From Candidatus Brocadiaceae bacterium (GTDB lineage Bacteria > Planctomycetota > Brocadiia > Brocadiales > Brocadiaceae), in the NCBI GenBank assembly GCA_015661205.1, contig JACVXV010000016.1, positions 1 through 54,559 on the forward strand: 54,559 nt of DNA, written 5' to 3'. Positions 1 through 8,233 of the stretch are shown piece after piece (the stretch's first letter is position 1; each line of letters begins with the position of its first letter). Both the position numbers and the translations under genes were made by a program. Under the pieces are notes generated by a model. It ran no database searches. It worked only from the letters and a program-made list of their open reading frames with translations, and was not told where the DNA came from.

Positions 1-622
1 GCGATGTTGCACGCGCAACTTCACGTTCTTCAATCACACTTAACGGAATTGCAACTTTAACAAAGTAAGTTTTTATGCCTTTCAGTTTGTAGCGCAAATC
101 ATCAAGCCATTCTTTTTTGTAGGCAATATAATCAACAATCACATTGCAACCAGCTTTTGCATAATCAGCAATGGCACTGTTCATACCATATGCAACCTTA
201 TCACCCTGCTCACCCATCAATAACGTCATCACAGGATTTTCATCTTTATCTTGCTCCAGTGAAATCAGGGCTTTTCTTAAGGATACATCATATTTATCCT
301 CAAAATATTCGGCAAAACCGCAAACTAAGCCGAAACCACCTCTTGATTCTTTCAATACGTGTGTTTTCAACTTTGAAAGGGCATCTTCCAAATCGCCCCT
401 TTTTTGCGCCTCCACAATAAAATGCCCTGAACCGCCCCCGGCAAAGACTTTGCTTGTTGACAAATTCCTGCAATGAGAGAGAAACCCACCGATAGACTCT
501 TCGTTTACCCTTTTTAGCAGGGTGCTGGCGCCTCTTATCTCAACCAATTTGTCAGTGCCAAAAACATACTCTTTGATGCCTGGAATATCTACAACTACTA
601 AATATTTGAGTTTATCGTCCAT
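1..622 (-). CDS. Cas10-palm-like / chloramphenicol phosphotransferase-like chimera (partial, runs off the left edge)
   Basis: I translated this frame by hand from the ATG at 622; 207 codons stay open to the window edge, so the C-terminus is missing. An in-frame ATG at 634 exists, but GGAG lies 7 nt before 622, which favours 622. Residues 6-70 resemble the palm region of Cas10/Cmr2 large subunits: VVDIPGIKEYVFGTDKL, then RGASTLL, then FAGGGSGHFIVEA. Residues about 146-205 resemble the C-terminal half of chloramphenicol phosphotransferase-like kinases: GMNSAIADYAKAG, NVIVDYIAYKKEWLDDL, then IPLSVIEEREVAR. No P-loop (GxxxxGKS/T) is visible between the two parts, so the kinase N-terminal half looks absent. 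The gene follows cas6 on the same strand and seems AT-richer than its neighbours. Both family matches are from memory of motifs. It may be a real fusion, a deletion scar or an assembly join. Confidence 0.55.
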   Translation of the reverse strand, partial: MDDKLKYLVVVDIPGIKEYVFGTDKLVEIRGASTLLKRVNEESIGGFLSHCRNLSTSKVFAGGGSGHFIVEAQKRGDLEDALSKLKTHVLKESRGGFGLVCGFAEYFEDKYDVSLRKALISLEQDKDENPVMTLLMGEQGDKVAYGMNSAIADYAKAGCNVIVDYIAYKKEWLDDLRYKLKGIKTYFVKVAIPLSVIEEREVARATS

Positions 623-1011
623 TTTATTCTCCATGATTATATGGGTGTCAGTGTATAGTGCCGGTGTCAGTAAACACACCCCTAACCCCTCTTAGTAGAG
701 GGGAATCAGTTATGAACAGCGGACACGTATCACGACAAATCAAGCCTTACTCCCGTCCTCTTTATCTCATCAACCAGCACCCTCCATTATCAAAATCCTC
801 GGATCTGAAGGGAATTTGTTCTATTCTGTGGTCTGTCATTCTTTCTTCTCAGGGTCACGAGCCTCCTGCGATCTTCAAGTCTGTCACCGGTAAAATCATG
901 ACTTCATCGGTTTTGTAGCCACAGAGATCCCAGAGTAAAAACCAACGCCCGTTCGCCCTTACATTTCTCTGTGTCCTCCGTGTTCTCTGTGGCAAATGTT
1001 TATAACATAAT
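623..1011. other. intergenic region between cas6 and the Cas10-like gene
   Basis: No convincing gene. Around 960-1000 there is a phrase of the CTCTGTGTCCTCCGTG type, a sort of dispersed spacer repeat that generates the short minus-strand ORF at 855-1076. A small dyad, CCCCTCTTAGTAGAGGGG, lies at about 686-703. No CRISPR repeats were found. Confidence 0.5.
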
Positions 1012-2085
1012 TTACAGCATCTCATACTTCCCCAACCCAAACGACGTCCCCTTCCCCACGTGGACATATTCACCAAGCCTTAATAACGTCATGAAATCGG
1101 ACAGGTCTCCTTCGTATGAAACATTGCCAACTATGCCGCCCAGCGACATCCATTCTTCCTGTCGGGTTGAGTAGCGTTTCCAGTCGTACCAGTGGAGGTC
1201 CGACTGTGTTTGCTTTACGGTAACGGCCTTTTGGATGATCCCCTTGAAGTCCACGTCCAGTTTCTTGCCGCAATGGAAATAGGAGAGCGACGAGACGCGG
1301 CGCAGGAGGTTTCTGAAGAGGACGTGGAATTCCAGGCGGCTGGCTATTTGTCCGTCAAAACGAATGCGTAAGGGGGTGCGCAGGGAGATGGTTATTGTGT
1401 TGTGATGGTTTTCTCCCGTGGTGGAACTATTTATACCTTCATGCGAGGACGCGGCTGCCGGGGCGTTCAACCCTGCTTCTCCATTTGATTGGGCGCTTAC
1501 GACAACGTGCTTCTCTTCCGCGTGTGAGGCGGCAGGGGCAAGGCGTTGATGGTCTAATTGATGGGCTTGTATGATGGGGTAACGGTTGGCGAGGGTTTGG
1601 GTTTTATGGGTGTAAATCTCTACGGACTTGCCGTCCAGGCCGACGCCTTCAACTTGTTCGAGGCTGTATTTTCCGCGATGACTCCCGATGCCTTGTTTCC
1701 CTAATTCGGTAAAGGTGTAGATGAAGTAGGGCAGGTAGTCTATGGCGTTTCCGATGAGGATCAGGTGAAAGGAAAATGGTTCGCCGGGCGCAAAGACCTG
1801 TTTTTCGGTAACGGGCGGTTCAATGACAAAAGGGTGCGGCACTTTGGGATAGAGCCGAAGTATTTCTGTGTCGTCCGGGGGCGGGGTCTCAAAGATATAC
1901 GAATAGATGCATTTCTGCTTCAAAAGGCATGCGTCGCATGGCTTGCCTTTTACCACGCAGACGACCTTTTTGAAGGCGTATCCGAAACCACCGCGAAAGA
2001 CGGCGCCTTTGTAGTCCGGAAGGCGTATCTGTTCACGTGCGCATACCGTAAACCTGAATTTTGCCAGTCGAAAGGATTCGAGCAT
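1012..2085 (-). CDS. cas6: CRISPR pre-crRNA endoribonuclease, Cas6 family (RAMP)
   Basis: Cas6 cleaves precursor CRISPR RNA within its repeats. The 357-residue protein ends with the glycine-rich loop typical of RAMP proteins, HVGKGTSFGLGKYEM. Near the N-terminus it has the cysteine cluster found in one Cas6 branch (KPCDACLLKQKCIYSYIFE) followed by a proline-rich stretch. I chose the ATG at 2085 because AGGGG precedes it by about 7 nt; the frame stays open to 2247 but that extension looks non-coding. Between residues about 200 and 245 lies a low-complexity Ala/Ser/His-rich insert, longer than expected for the family. No CRISPR array lies nearby; the only other cas-like sequence is the partial gene downstream. 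The family call is good; the subtype (probably type III) is inferred. Confidence 0.82.
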   Translation of the reverse strand: MLESFRLAKFRFTVCAREQIRLPDYKGAVFRGGFGYAFKKVVCVVKGKPCDACLLKQKCIYSYIFETPPPDDTEILRLYPKVPHPFVIEPPVTEKQVFAPGEPFSFHLILIGNAIDYLPYFIYTFTELGKQGIGSHRGKYSLEQVEGVGLDGKSVEIYTHKTQTLANRYPIIQAHQLDHQRLAPAASHAEEKHVVVSAQSNGEAGLNAPAAASSHEGINSSTTGENHHNTITISLRTPLRIRFDGQIASRLEFHVLFRNLLRRVSSLSYFHCGKKLDVDFKGIIQKAVTVKQTQSDLHWYDWKRYSTRQEEWMSLGGIVGNVSYEGDLSDFMTLLRLGEYVHVGKGTSFGLGKYEML

Positions 2086-2293
2086 AGAAGCCCCTGTAGA
2101 GATTTTGGAACTACAGAAACAACGGGAAAGGAACGCAACTGTGTTGCGTACTATAAGGCTATCCAGGGTGAAAAGCAATAAGAAAGTGGGGGAAGGATTG
2201 GAGATTGGTAAAAATCGTGCGGCATGGCTAAAAACATTGGAAACCACAGATTACGCAGATTGTCGTATTACTCAGTCGCCCCGGAGAGGATTT

Positions 2294-3715
2294 TTACATA
2301 ATCGCTTCTTTTTTTCGCGGTTCGGTCATCGCCAGGGGAGACAGTACCTGGTCAATTTTTTCCGGTGAAAGGATGTTCCTTTCGAGGATAATGTCTCGCA
2401 CTGATTTGCCGGTTTTCATCGACTCCTTTACCACGTCGGCCGCCTTTGCATAACCTATCAGCGGGTTCAATACGGTGGCAATACCCAGGCTGCGCAGGGC
2501 GTAATCACGGCATTTTTCCGCGTTGACCGTAATACCGGAGACACATTTGTCACAAAATGCCTTTGCGGCGTTGGTGAGGATGAGGATGGAATCGAGCATC
2601 TTGTATTGAATCAGGGGCATCATAACGTTAAGCTCAAATTGCCCCGCCTGTGCGGCCATGACAATAGAGGCGTCGTTGCCCAGGATGGAAAAACAAACCA
2701 TGGCGAGCATTTCAGGTATTACCGGATTGACCTTCCCCGGCATAATTGACGATCCGGGCTGTATTGCCGGTAGTTCAATCTCGGCCAACCCCGTATTCGG
2801 CCCGGAATTCATCAAGCGAAGGTCGTTGGCAATGCGGATGAGTTCCACGGCAACCGCCCGAATAGCGCCGGAAAGGGCTACAAATGGCGCGTTGCTCTGC
2901 ATGGCCTCGAATTTGTTCTTCGACTCTTTGAGGTTCAGGTGCGTCATCTGCCTGAGTTTTTCGACCACCTTGCCGGTATATGCCGGGTGGGCGTTGATTC
3001 CTGTGCCGGCGGCGCTACCACCAATGCCCAGTTCTTCCAGGGACTCCATTGCCTTTTCAATCCCCCTGGTTGTCCTCAAAAGGGACGCCGTGTAGCCTGA
3101 AAATTCCTGTCCTACCCGAATCGGCACGGCATCCTGGAGATGGGTGCGCGCTGATTTGATAATTGAATCAAATTCCATTGCCTTTTGATCGAAGGCCTCA
3201 GTCAGGCCATGCATGTTTTTGACCAATTTGTGTGCCATCTGCAATGCTGCAATGCGCATGGCGGTTGGGTAGACGTCGTTGGTGGACTGTCCGTAATTAA
3301 CGTGGTCATTCGGATGCACGATGGCATAGTTCCCCTTCCGTCCGCCCAGCATCTCAATGGCAACGTTGGCGATAACTTCATTTACGTTCATGTGGTGGGA
3401 GGTGCCCGCTCCGGCCTGGTAGACGTCCACTAAAAACTGATCGTGAAAATCACCGTTCAGTATGCGGTCGCATGCCAGGATAATCACGTTGCCGATCTTG
3501 CCGTCAAGGCATCCGAGTTCTATGTTGACCGCAGCGGACGCCTTTTTAATGTGAACGATGGCCATGGTGAAGAGTGGGTAGGATTGTTGACCGCTAATAG
3601 GGAAATTTTCAATTGCCCTGGCCGTTTGAATCCCGTAATAGGCCTCATGGGGAACCAGCATTTCCCCCATAGAGTCCTTTTCCATGCGAAATAGCTCATC
3701 ATTTGGTGTGTTCAT
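2294..3715 (-). CDS. aspA: aspartate ammonia-lyase (aspartase)
   Basis: A cytoplasmic homotetrameric lyase that converts L-aspartate to fumarate and ammonia. The 473-residue length fits the aspartase/fumarase superfamily. The signature loop GSSIMPGKVNPV is intact, as are the substrate-binding segments GQSTNDVYPTAMR and ARTHLQDAVP. The N-terminal ARAIENFPISG and the GGSAAGTGINAHP segment favour aspartase over class II fumarase, although the two are close. Its ATG overlaps the stop of the upstream ferritin-like gene (ATGA overlap), so the two are probably translated together. Ammonia release could feed nitrogen metabolism, but nothing in the sequence ties it to anammox directly. Confidence 0.88.
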   Translation of the reverse strand: MNTPNDELFRMEKDSMGEMLVPHEAYYGIQTARAIENFPISGQQSYPLFTMAIVHIKKASAAVNIELGCLDGKIGNVIILACDRILNGDFHDQFLVDVYQAGAGTSHHMNVNEVIANVAIEMLGGRKGNYAIVHPNDHVNYGQSTNDVYPTAMRIAALQMAHKLVKNMHGLTEAFDQKAMEFDSIIKSARTHLQDAVPIRVGQEFSGYTASLLRTTRGIEKAMESLEELGIGGSAAGTGINAHPAYTGKVVEKLRQMTHLNLKESKNKFEAMQSNAPFVALSGAIRAVAVELIRIANDLRLMNSGPNTGLAEIELPAIQPGSSIMPGKVNPVIPEMLAMVCFSILGNDASIVMAAQAGQFELNVMMPLIQYKMLDSILILTNAAKAFCDKCVSGITVNAEKCRDYALRSLGIATVLNPLIGYAKAADVVKESMKTGKSVRDIILERNILSPEKIDQVLSPLAMTEPRKKEAIM

Positions 3716-4257
3716 ATTTTTTTATTAATCATATTCATCCACACATCGTAAATACGCCCTTCTTTTTCAGCCTCCCATTTTTCCGCATTTTCCAGGCATT
3801 CAAGGGTGTTTTTCAGGATGGCGCAATGTATCTTTTCTTCATTTGCGAGGAAACGGTAGGTTTCGGCGTCTTTTGTGTTACGGGCGTCTTTTGCAGCCTG
3901 TTCGTAGAATTTTGTTCCGCTTTCCTCCATCTTCATGGCAAGGCGCACGGCCTCTATGTCATTAGTATTGACATCAACCTTGTGTTTCAACTCCCTGCCC
4001 ATCTTTTGGAAAATCGTAACCACCCTTTCGCCCGGATGCGCTGTATCCTTTTCTCCGGACGGGGACGCCTCCTTGTCATTCGATAACAATGCACGGAGCC
4101 TCTTTGCGTGCGATTTCTCGTCTTCCGCAAATGACTTGAACATGGCCTTTCCCATGGGATGCAGGGTTTTTGCCGCCAAATCGCTATAAAACTTTATGCC
4201 ATCCGTCTCCATCTGGATAGCAGCCGTTCGTGTATCGGTTTTTGAAATGTCACTCAT
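3712..4257 (-). CDS. ferritin-like / rubrerythrin-family diiron protein
   Basis: A 181-residue four-helix-bundle protein built of two similar halves. Each half has a first-helix glutamate (METDGIKFYSDLA; MEESGTKFYEQAA) and a later ExxH (FAEDEKSHAKRL; LANEEKIHCAIL), the ligand pattern of a carboxylate-bridged diiron site. It lacks the C-terminal CxxC rubredoxin domain of classical rubrerythrin, so it belongs to the short ferritin-like group that usually acts in peroxide detoxification or iron handling. The gene overlaps aspA by 4 bp and is probably first in that operon. The exact substrate cannot be told from sequence. Confidence 0.8.
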   Translation of the reverse strand: MSDISKTDTRTAAIQMETDGIKFYSDLAAKTLHPMGKAMFKSFAEDEKSHAKRLRALLSNDKEASPSGEKDTAHPGERVVTIFQKMGRELKHKVDVNTNDIEAVRLAMKMEESGTKFYEQAAKDARNTKDAETYRFLANEEKIHCAILKNTLECLENAEKWEAEKEGRIYDVWMNMINKKI

Positions 4258-4343
4258 TTAATGCCTCAAAAGCCAACTGTTTTCTAGGATAAAGGTACGA
4301 TATATTACGCCCTTTCAGGGCATGATATATTTAAAACCCAATT

Positions 4344-4424
4344 GTTCTACCAATATACCGTTCCTATGGAACTAGCACTGTTTCTCTGTTTTTCTTCTAC
4401 CAATATATTGTTCCTAACGGAACT
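4344..4424. repeat. pair of direct repeats in the spacer upstream of the ferritin-like gene
   Basis: Two copies of a phrase beginning TTCTACCAATATA, followed by a short inverted pair around GTTCC/GGAAC, at 4344-4374 and 4394-4424. Their copies differ at a few bases. They lie in the spacer between the ferritin-like gene and the HAD gene and look like a dispersed intergenic repeat, not a promoter. Confidence 0.55.
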
Positions 4425-4468
4425 CGGTCAGATTCAGGTTTACAATTTGAACCCGCCGGTGGCGTCAA

Positions 4469-4831
4469 TCAACCCTCCGCCCTTTTCGTATACTTCTGGA
4501 TATTCCCGGCAATATCGCTCCAATTATTATCGAACCGGATAGCCTTATCGTCGATGTAGGCCACGCCAATGGGTTTATCAGGCGTCCATATCGTGTCATA
4601 AGGTAGCTTATGATACTTCATGAACCCTTCAACGAGCTTTGGCTGATTGCCCGGCAGTATGTTTTTCCAATACGATGCCGTCCTGCAGGAATGGATGATA
4701 ACCCGAAATCCTGCATTTTTCAGGGTTTCCAGCGCCTCTTTTACCCCCGGCATGGGTTCTCCGATATCCGGGAACTTGTGTTCACAAATAGTGCCGTCAA
4801 AATCAATGACGATGGGTGTTTTCGTTGTCAT
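4469..4831 (-). CDS. small HAD-superfamily hydrolase
   Basis: A 120-residue cytoplasmic protein with motif I of HAD phosphatases (VIDFDGTICEH), a motif II-like serine (VIIHSCRTA) and an acidic motif III/IV-like segment (VAYIDDKAIRF). The cap domain is minimal, as in small HAD proteins related to polynucleotide or sugar phosphatases; the substrate is unknown. The ATG at 4831 is preferred over the frame start at 4903 because AGGGAAA lies just upstream and the motif then starts near residue 8 as usual. The start lies 29 bp inside the preceding CDF gene, suggesting translational coupling. Confidence 0.75.
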   Translation of the reverse strand: MTTKTPIVIDFDGTICEHKFPDIGEPMPGVKEALETLKNAGFRVIIHSCRTASYWKNILPGNQPKLVEGFMKYHKLPYDTIWTPDKPIGVAYIDDKAIRFDNNWSDIAGNIQKYTKRAEG

Positions 4832-5867
4832 GTGTCGTTTCCCTATGGTTATGGTGGTTAAGATGGTTGTAACAGGTCTGCGTATTATTGGTTTTACACT
4901 CACATCCGAATTGGATGACGGTGTGCCCGATCTTGAATTTCTTGTTTACCACGCCGTTGATATCCTTGGAGAGTTTCGTAGTTTCACTGATAAGCATGTC
5001 CTTCGTATCAATATGGGCGCTCATGGCATACATACCCGAAGTTATTGTCCATACGTGGATATCGTGCGCGTTATCAATGCCGGAAATTTGTTTGAGGCTT
5101 TCGATGAGTTCGTCGATATTAATCGACTTTGGAGTGGCCTCCAGCAGGACGTCAACCGATTCCATAATCAACTTATAAGACCAAAGGAGTATCAGCACGC
5201 AGATCACGACGCTAATGATGGGGTCGATAACAAACCAGCCGGTATAGTAAATAATAACCGCCCCAAAGATAACCCCGACCGAGGACACGGTGTCTCCCAG
5301 CATGTGAACAAACGCAGACTTCAGGTTCAGGCTGTGTCCGATCCCATGCTCGTGATCATGGCCGTCGCCTTTGAGGATATAAGCGCAGCTCACATTGGCG
5401 ATCAGACCCACAACGGCAATGACAAGCATCTTGCCGCTGGAGATGGTTTCCGGGTGCATAAACCGCAGGTATGCCTCATAAAATATCCACGCGGCAATTA
5501 CGACAAGGGTAACTCCATTAAACAGCGCCGCCAATATTTCCAGCCGAAAGAAGCCATAAGTCTTCTTGTCCGTCGGTGGTTTTGTGGCAAAGAATACCGC
5601 AAAAAGGCTTATCAGCAGCGCAAAGAGATGGGTGAGCATGTGGCCGGCGTCGCTCATTAAGGCAAGGCTGTTGGAAAGAACCCCTCCGACGATTTCTACG
5701 ATGAATATGCCGCCCGTAATGGCGCTGGCGAGGATCAGCCTCTTCCGTTCCTGCTGCCGGTATTCCTGCCTGTGGTTGTGTGCATCCTCGCCGTGATAGT
5801 AATCTATGCTGTGGGTATGTTCGATGATATCTCTCCCGCTATTATTTATTCTTGAGAATACAGGCAA
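4803..5867 (-). CDS. cation diffusion facilitator (CDF) family metal exporter
   Basis: A membrane antiporter that exports Zn2+ or a related divalent metal in exchange for protons. Six hydrophobic segments are visible between residues about 45 and 235. The intramembrane metal site is present as SDAGHM in TM2 and HMLGDT in TM5. Histidine-rich stretches occur in the N-terminal tail, the central loop (GDGHDHEHGIGH) and the C-terminus, followed by the usual cytoplasmic domain (DIHVWTITSG). The first start is a TTG at 5867 with AGG too close to it; a start just downstream of the regulator stop, after GGGAGAG at about 5830, is possible but has no ATG, so the start is uncertain. It overlaps the regulator gene upstream and the HAD gene downstream. 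Confidence 0.85.
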   Translation of the reverse strand: MPVFSRINNSGRDIIEHTHSIDYYHGEDAHNHRQEYRQQERKRLILASAITGGIFIVEIVGGVLSNSLALMSDAGHMLTHLFALLISLFAVFFATKPPTDKKTYGFFRLEILAALFNGVTLVVIAAWIFYEAYLRFMHPETISSGKMLVIAVVGLIANVSCAYILKGDGHDHEHGIGHSLNLKSAFVHMLGDTVSSVGVIFGAVIIYYTGWFVIDPIISVVICVLILLWSYKLIMESVDVLLEATPKSINIDELIESLKQISGIDNAHDIHVWTITSGMYAMSAHIDTKDMLISETTKLSKDINGVVNKKFKIGHTVIQFGCECKTNNTQTCYNHLNHHNHRETTHDNENTHRH

Positions 5868-6582
5868 TACCTGTCAATGCGCCATCCTCATCAAGTACCC
5901 TCGTTACCCTGGCGTTCAAAACCGGCATGTTTTGATTGTTTGTAGGTAGTATTAGGAAATCGGTGGCCCTTTCCTGCGTATGGAATATCGTATCGGCAGG
6001 TATTGACAGGCTTCTCTGCGACAGATACGCCGAGAAATCCATATCCCCCACTAATGGCTCGTAGGGATGAAGGAACTCTCCGGCCGCCTTGTTTATCCGT
6101 TTGACCTTCCACTGCCCGTCGGTAATGACCACGCCTTCTGCCAGATCGGGCAATATCGCATCCAGCATCGAATCCTCATCCTTTTTTTCCGCCGGACGCC
6201 TTGTGCGAAGCAGCGATTTTACCCGCGCAAGCAGTTCCACCTTATTGAAGGGCTTGCTGATGAAGTCGTCGGCGCCCGCTTCGATGCCCTTAATCCGGTC
6301 ATCCATTTCGTGCAGGGCCGTTACCATAATGACGGGGATATCTCTGAGCGCCTCATCCTCGCGCAGCTTCCGGCACGCCTCGTATCCCGTGAGGCGGGGC
6401 ATCATAACGTCCATGATGATAAGGTCCGGCCTTTCCGCCCGCGCCTTTTCCAGCGCTTCTGCGCCGTCGTAGGCCTCAATCACGTCGTAATCTGAAGCAG
6501 TAAGAATTACCCGTAACAATTTTACGTTTTGTTTAATATCGTCCGTAACCAGTATTTTCGCTTTCTTCAATGTCCCGCCCAT
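5842..6582 (-). CDS. response regulator with C-terminal PAS domain
   Basis: Residues 8-125 form a complete receiver domain: acidic pair D14/D15, phosphoacceptor D58 (IIMDVMMPRLTGYEA), T87 and K109 (ISKPF). Residues about 140-245 resemble a PAS sensor domain (VVITDGQWKVKRINKAAGEF). There is no DNA-binding or enzymatic output domain, so it probably works through protein contact. It is first in a tight group with the CDF exporter and HAD phosphatase, with overlapping ends, which hints at one transcript. No partner kinase is adjacent; the nearest is at 30565. Confidence 0.85.
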   Translation of the reverse strand: MGGTLKKAKILVTDDIKQNVKLLRVILTASDYDVIEAYDGAEALEKARAERPDLIIMDVMMPRLTGYEACRKLREDEALRDIPVIMVTALHEMDDRIKGIEAGADDFISKPFNKVELLARVKSLLRTRRPAEKKDEDSMLDAILPDLAEGVVITDGQWKVKRINKAAGEFLHPYEPLVGDMDFSAYLSQRSLSIPADTIFHTQERATDFLILPTNNQNMPVLNARVTRVLDEDGALTGIACILKNK

Positions 6583-6961
6583 CTTTTTTTTGACTTTATC
6601 ATAACAAACAATGTATCGTATGTCAAAAAAGAAGGGGGGTTGTTTGTAACTACTTAGTCTCTGAAGAGATAAACTGCTAAAACGCCGAACCTGATAATAA
6701 AGCGCCAGTTTCTTATTCTCTTTGCCGCTTTAATACGCTATCATTATTTAACGTATAGGAAATTCAAATGTACGTGTAGTGGCAAGGCGCGCCTTGCCAC
6801 TACACTGTTAAATGTCGCCGAAGGTTTCATTTAATGAATAACATATAACAAGAAACGAATAATTAAATTGTACAGAAATTCCAAATTTTGGGAACAAGGA
6901 AAAATCATTATCTGGTGGATACGCTTCACTTAATCCACCCTACATATTTCTCAGGAGCTTT
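6583..6961. repeat. intergenic repeat element with perfect hairpin (copy 1)
   Basis: The spacer between two divergent genes is filled by a composite repeat at 6747-6944. It begins with TTTAACGTATAGGAAATTC, contains a perfect 28-bp palindrome at 6776-6803 (core GGCAAGGCGCGCCTTGCC), and ends with a hairpin-like GGTGGAT...ATCCACC unit at 6915-6944. A second copy with the same order of parts lies at 16160-16314. The promoters of the flanking genes must lie inside or beside it. Confidence 0.75.
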
Positions 6962-8233
6962 ATGAACGGCAATCTTACCGGTAGTCTCGCAAAATCTATT
7001 AAAAGCTACATGCAAAATGAAGAGCAAAGAATTGTAGATGACACGCGTAAATTAATCAATGCCAGGACGGAAAACCCGCCGGGCAATGAAATAGTTGCAG
7101 CCCGCGTTGTTGAGGCATTTTTTACCTCTTTAGGCATTCCTTATACCCTCTTTGAGAAAACAAAGGACAGGACGAACATCGTCGGGCGCATTGGCAGCGG
7201 CTCGCCCTCGCTACTGGTTGCCTGCCATCTGGACGTTGTGCCTGCGGGCGACGAGTGGAAAAGTAACCCGTTTGACGCCTGGGTTGAGAATGGACGTATC
7301 TTCGGCAGAGGCGCATCCGATAACAAGGGGCAAATGGCCGCCATGATGGCCGTTGCCCGGTTTCTCAAGGAGAACGAATCCCGGTTGAAGGGGCAACTCA
7401 TCCTCATTGGCGCTGCCGATGAGGAACGAGGCTCAAACCTGGGACTGGAGTACCTGGTAAAAGAGTGCGGTATCCGTGCTGATTATGCCATCATCCCCGA
7501 CGTGGCACATAATATGCAAATGATTGATGTAACGGAAAAGGGCGCGTTATTCCTTGAAATAATCTCGCACGGCAAGCAATCGCACGGTTCCAGGCCGGAA
7601 ATGGGCAACAACGCCGTCTGGCATCTCATCGCCCTGCTGGGACGCATAAAACAGATGAAATTCAAGCACACCTCCCATCCGCTCCATACCCCGCCAACCC
7701 TGAACCTCGGCTCCATCCACGGCGGAACGTCGCCCAACATCGTACCCGCGCTGTGCAAGGCGCAGTTAGACATCCGTTACCTGCCGGGCGACTCCGGGGA
7801 TGAAATCATGGCAAACCTGATAAGTATTGTAAAGGAGGTGGAATCCCAAAGCGAGGGTCGCTTTGAGACAAAACCCATCTCCCGTATCATGGAGAACCTG
7901 ACCAGCGCCACAAAGAAGGTGGAGTCGCTAAGCAAGGGGCGCTTTGAGGTAAAAATCATTTCCCACCAGTTGCCCACCGCCGTACCGATAGACAATCCGC
8001 TGGTGGAAATAATCTCAAGGCATACGGAGTCTGTTCTGGGCGCCAGACCGAAACCGAAAGGGATGTCCGGCGCGACGGTAACAAAACAACTCATCCAGAG
8101 CGGCATAACCGCCGTCGGGTTCGGTCCGGGGGACGAAGCAGAGGCTCACGCCACAAACGAGTCAATCAGCATTAAGGAATTGGTAGACTTTGCAGAAATT
8201 ATGGCCTTAATCACCCTTGACATGTTGGCTTAA
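6962..8233 (+). CDS. M20 family metallopeptidase (ArgE/DapE/ACY1 type)
   Basis: A 423-residue zinc-dependent amidohydrolase or peptidase. Metal ligands and catalytic residues are visible: ACHLDVVPAG (His and Asp of the first site), GRGASDNKGQMAA (bridging Asp), GAADEERGS (catalytic Glu pair), and a C-terminal His in EAHATNES. The middle dimerisation domain carries HGKQSHGSRPE. AGGAG precedes the ATG by about 6 nt. Residues 282-308 and 309-335 are a tandem duplication (GRFETKPISR versus GRFEVKIISH), adding 27 residues to the family length within the dimerisation domain. Candidate substrates are N-acyl amino acids, succinyl-diaminopimelate or peptides; sequence alone does not choose. Confidence 0.88.
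   Translation: MNGNLTGSLAKSIKSYMQNEEQRIVDDTRKLINARTENPPGNEIVAARVVEAFFTSLGIPYTLFEKTKDRTNIVGRIGSGSPSLLVACHLDVVPAGDEWKSNPFDAWVENGRIFGRGASDNKGQMAAMMAVARFLKENESRLKGQLILIGAADEERGSNLGLEYLVKECGIRADYAIIPDVAHNMQMIDVTEKGALFLEIISHGKQSHGSRPEMGNNAVWHLIALLGRIKQMKFKHTSHPLHTPPTLNLGSIHGGTSPNIVPALCKAQLDIRYLPGDSGDEIMANLISIVKEVESQSEGRFETKPISRIMENLTSATKKVESLSKGRFEVKIISHQLPTAVPIDNPLVEIISRHTESVLGARPKPKGMSGATVTKQLIQSGITAVGFGPGDEAEAHATNESISIKELVDFAEIMALITLDMLA
7805..7966 (+). repeat. 81-bp in-frame tandem duplication inside the M20 peptidase gene
   Basis: Two consecutive 81-bp units, 7805-7885 and 7886-7966, encode 27-residue blocks of the same pattern: IM.NL.S..K.VES.S.GRFE.K.IS. The copies have diverged at both base and residue level, so the duplication is not recent, and the reading frame is kept. 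Confidence 0.8.

Noticed and set aside
855-1076. 73-codon minus-strand ORF after cas6
   Set aside because: It reads through the CTCTGTGTCCTCCGTG-type spacer repeat and has no domain; it overlaps the cas6 3' end.
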